Positions 61,825 to 64,000 of a stretch of DNA of 64,000 nt are shown here, one piece after another; within the stretch, counting starts at the first letter, position 1, and every line of letters begins with the position of its first letter. The notes beneath the pieces are model-generated. The model was not told the DNA's origin and made no database searches. It was given only the letters and a program-made list of their open reading frames with translations. The DNA is taken from the NCBI GenBank assembly GCA_023101725.1, contig JALJCO010009027.1, positions 248,001 to 312,000 on the forward strand, given 5' to 3'. The DNA is from Atherinomorus stipes (Eukaryota > Chordata > Actinopteri > Atheriniformes > Atherinidae). The translations under genes and the position numbers were made by a program.

Positions 61825-62394
61825 GCTCTCCACCTTTTCTGGAGGCGAGGAGCCGAGGCCGACCGCCTCTTCCAAACCTCTCCACTGCTGCAGTTTCACT
61901 CCAATCGGGATGAATTTCATGTTGCTGTTTTACCAGTTGCCATGGTGAAACCGAGGCTTGTTTTTGTGTGTTTGTTTACTCGCTCGTGTGCGCCTGTGTA
62001 CGCCACGGCAGTATTTCAAGGCACATCATTTGGCACTGAAGCTGGCTATCTAATTTAGGGGAAATGGGCTTCCGCCTGAAAAGCATCCAAATGACAGACA
62101 TCCATAATATGTCTGTGTGTGTGTGTGTTTGTGTGTGTGAGTTAATAAAGGGATCATCCAGACCTATGGCTGCAGGCTATTATGTTAATACAATCAGTGG
62201 ACAAAAAAGTTCAATCATTTTATCTAAACACACATTTCCTCCTCTCCTCATCATTGTCTTGCTTTTACCCTCGCTCTTTAGTCAGCGACATCATACTCCC
62301 AAGATTTATTAGACCCCGTTCAGCGCTCACACAAACCCAACGCCGTTTAACACACACACAGAAGGTCCTCCACCTGAGTCCCAGCTTCTCGCTG

Positions 62395-62445
62395 CCACTA
62401 ATGCCCCCTTTATGCATCGCTTTGCATAATGGCCCCTATCTAACA
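62395..62445. promoter_or_regulatory. Possible POU-type site cluster
   Basis: TTTATGCATCGCTTTGCATA and ATAATGGCC resemble octamer-type half sites in a repeat-free stretch. Motif match alone is weak evidence. Confidence 0.18.
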
Positions 62446-63662
62446 CACACACAGCCATCCCAAAGATGGAAGGCTCACCTCTTGACATCATATTAAAACC
62501 GCACACAAAGCACACACACACACCCCTCATCGCTACGAGCACAGCGTTAGCACAAACATGCTGCACACACAAACTGAAAGCCACTTCAGTGAATGGAGTA
62601 GCAGCCGTGCCCCCGCCACGGCTCTGATGTGCTCTCACTTCCTGGCTCCCATTCAGAGGCATTAGAGCTGCCTACATTACACAGACATGCTAATGATATC
62701 TGGTAATGTGCCACTGCTGCATTGACATGCAGAATGAGTCTGAACTCATACGTATGAGCAAAACAGGAAGGTATTTGGAGTCTTTATGTCGCTTTGATAG
62801 CGTGCATCAAATGTGTGATTGTTTGCCTCTTTAGTTTGCAGCATGTGCGTCTGTCAAACCCCTGATTGCTTGTTTATGAACAAATGTGCTTGTCAGTTAT
62901 TGCAAATATATCCGCTTCTGTGCGTTCAGGCAGCATCCTCGTGAGTGCATGTTACACCATGTTTGGGTATAATGTGCTACCGGAGAGATGTCCACAGAGT
63001 AAACACCCCATATTTGCTAGTGAAAAAGCCAGAACCCAGATTATAGATAATTGAAGCTTTTGTGTTTTCTGCTTCTCTGTGTGTCTGTCTGCCCCCGCCT
63101 CCCTCCTCCTCTGCCCTCAGGGACGACTTGTTTAAGCCTCTTTGTATTGTCGGAATCTCAAACCGCGTCCACTTTTACACCACTAAATTTAATGTTACAC
63201 TTCAGCTTTCGCTTCACATTAAGTCTTATGTTTTTCACACCAAAACAGGATGATGGGATGTTCCAGGGACAAAAAAAGAATCCTCTTCTTAAGGCATATT
63301 AAAGTGTTTATGGAGGCGTTTGGTGCACCGCTGCAGTACTTAAACACTTAAGAATACAAGCTGACCTGAGGTCTCTTTTATTTTAAAAAAAAAAAGGAAC
63401 AAGAACTGGTTTGAACTCGAGCATTGGAAAACACATGCTGGTATTTAATTCAACTTTATTTTAGGGTGAAAATAGTCTTATAGAACTGAATCTGGACTTG
63501 ATTCTTCAGGGTTTAAATTACAAAGGCTTCAGGAGAGCCTTTTTTTTCCAGGTGTGCACCACAGCTTCCTGCATCACCTGCACATGCATGCATGTCAACA
63601 ACAATCTGACACCACCATATGCAGCTGATAGAATCAAACATCTCAAATAGGGCTAAAAACAT

Positions 63663-64000
63663 TTAAAGGTACAGTGTGTAAAAGAAAAAAGGTCAATGAC
63701 AGAAAAATTTAATGTATAATGCAAAACTGTTTCTATTGATGTGTAATCGCTTCACTATAATAGCTCTTGTATGTTTATTTTCTCAGAATAAGTCATTTAT
63801 GTCTACTTGCTATGGGTGCACATACATGGAGGCTGTCGTGTTTGTTTCACCAGTTTTTACTACGGTGTCCCTGAATGGACAAAATAATGTGCGTGAAGTA
63901 AGAACCCTCTGAACTTTAAAACTGCTGTACCAGCTTTGTTTAATGGGAGTTAGAAACTGTTTGGGATAAGTAATTCCTTAAAAGACATTAAAAAATAGTT
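63663..64000. mobile_element. TTAA-type element start, cut by the window end
   Basis: TTTAAAGGTACAGTGTGTAA is a common terminus of fish TTAA-bounded MITEs. The other end is beyond the window. Confidence 0.5.

Larger units (their letters stand above)
36845..64000 (+). other. pard3b: pard3b intron downstream of exon C (partial)
   Basis: Starts at donor GTGAGT; no acceptor followed by a PARD3B-like tail was found before the window end, so the intron is at least 27.1 kb. Stretches 36845-39000, 41000-44740, 45480-48340, 50525-52250, 53265-55280, 57000-59820 and 60400-63660 hold microsatellites and scattered unassigned sequence only. An independent gene inside it cannot be excluded (see 54132-54287). 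Confidence 0.7.

Noticed and set aside
63116..63253. CTCTGCCCTCAG followed by an open frame, considered as the next pard3b exon.
   Set aside because: The acceptor looks good, but the translated sequence (DDLFKPLCIVG and onward) is hydrophobic and unlike the PARD3B tail, with no convincing donor.
1..64000. CRISPR arrays, operons, prophage or bacterial-type systems.
   Set aside because: Splice sites, base composition and repeat types are those of a vertebrate nuclear genome; no regularly spaced direct repeats or gene clusters occur. No tRNA or rRNA gene was recognised either.

Overview
This is a vertebrate nuclear genomic window, almost certainly from a teleost fish. It is AT-rich and dominated by introns. 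Splice sites are GT-AG, microsatellites are dense, and many interspersed repeats have a typical teleost character. Nothing bacterial, viral or organellar was seen. Family names for repeats rest on remembered motifs and visible termini, not on a database search.

One protein-coding gene is supported. Three internal exons on the + strand (18088-18198, 20855-21145, 36733-36844) have compatible splice phases (2/2, 2/2, 2/0). Together they encode about 171 residues of the C-terminal tail of a Par-3-family polarity scaffold. The residues fit PARD3B (Par3-like) better than PARD3, so I call the gene pard3b. The PDZ domains must lie upstream and the last exon(s) downstream. The window is therefore about 18 kb of upstream intron, introns of 2.7 and 15.6 kb, and at least 27 kb of downstream intron.

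The rest is an archive of transposon insertions. Non-LTR retrotransposon 3' ends lie at 1-372 (+), 28786-29190 (+) and 30805-31710 (-), the last split by a 360-bp fold-back insert. A hAT-like family with CACCCCTA/TAGGGGTG ends occurs as six copies in three structural forms, three of them with clear 8-bp target duplications. A second hAT-like family (6452-7009, 14951-16339, 26011-26726) carries degenerate TAGGGATG-type ends. Elements bounded by TTAA lie at 540-897, 19036-19379, 29742-30442, 40241-40773 and 48746-49123. Tc1-like MITEs lie at 22553-23070 and 52384-52844. Several hAT-like elements have 8-bp target duplications (18320-19033, 45308-45467, 48670-50282, 56643-56922). A hAT relic at 34547-35905 retains a decayed BED zinc finger. 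Many are nested, which gives a relative insertion order.

No undescribed biological system was found. The points most worth checking are the diverged pard3b tail at the first exon junction, the palindromic single-arm forms of the CACCCCTA family (which also spread the TCTCGCGAGA motif), the nested insertions, and an unrecognised coding-like ORF at 54132-54287. A few stretches without visible repeats may be conserved regulatory DNA, but this cannot be shown from one sequence.
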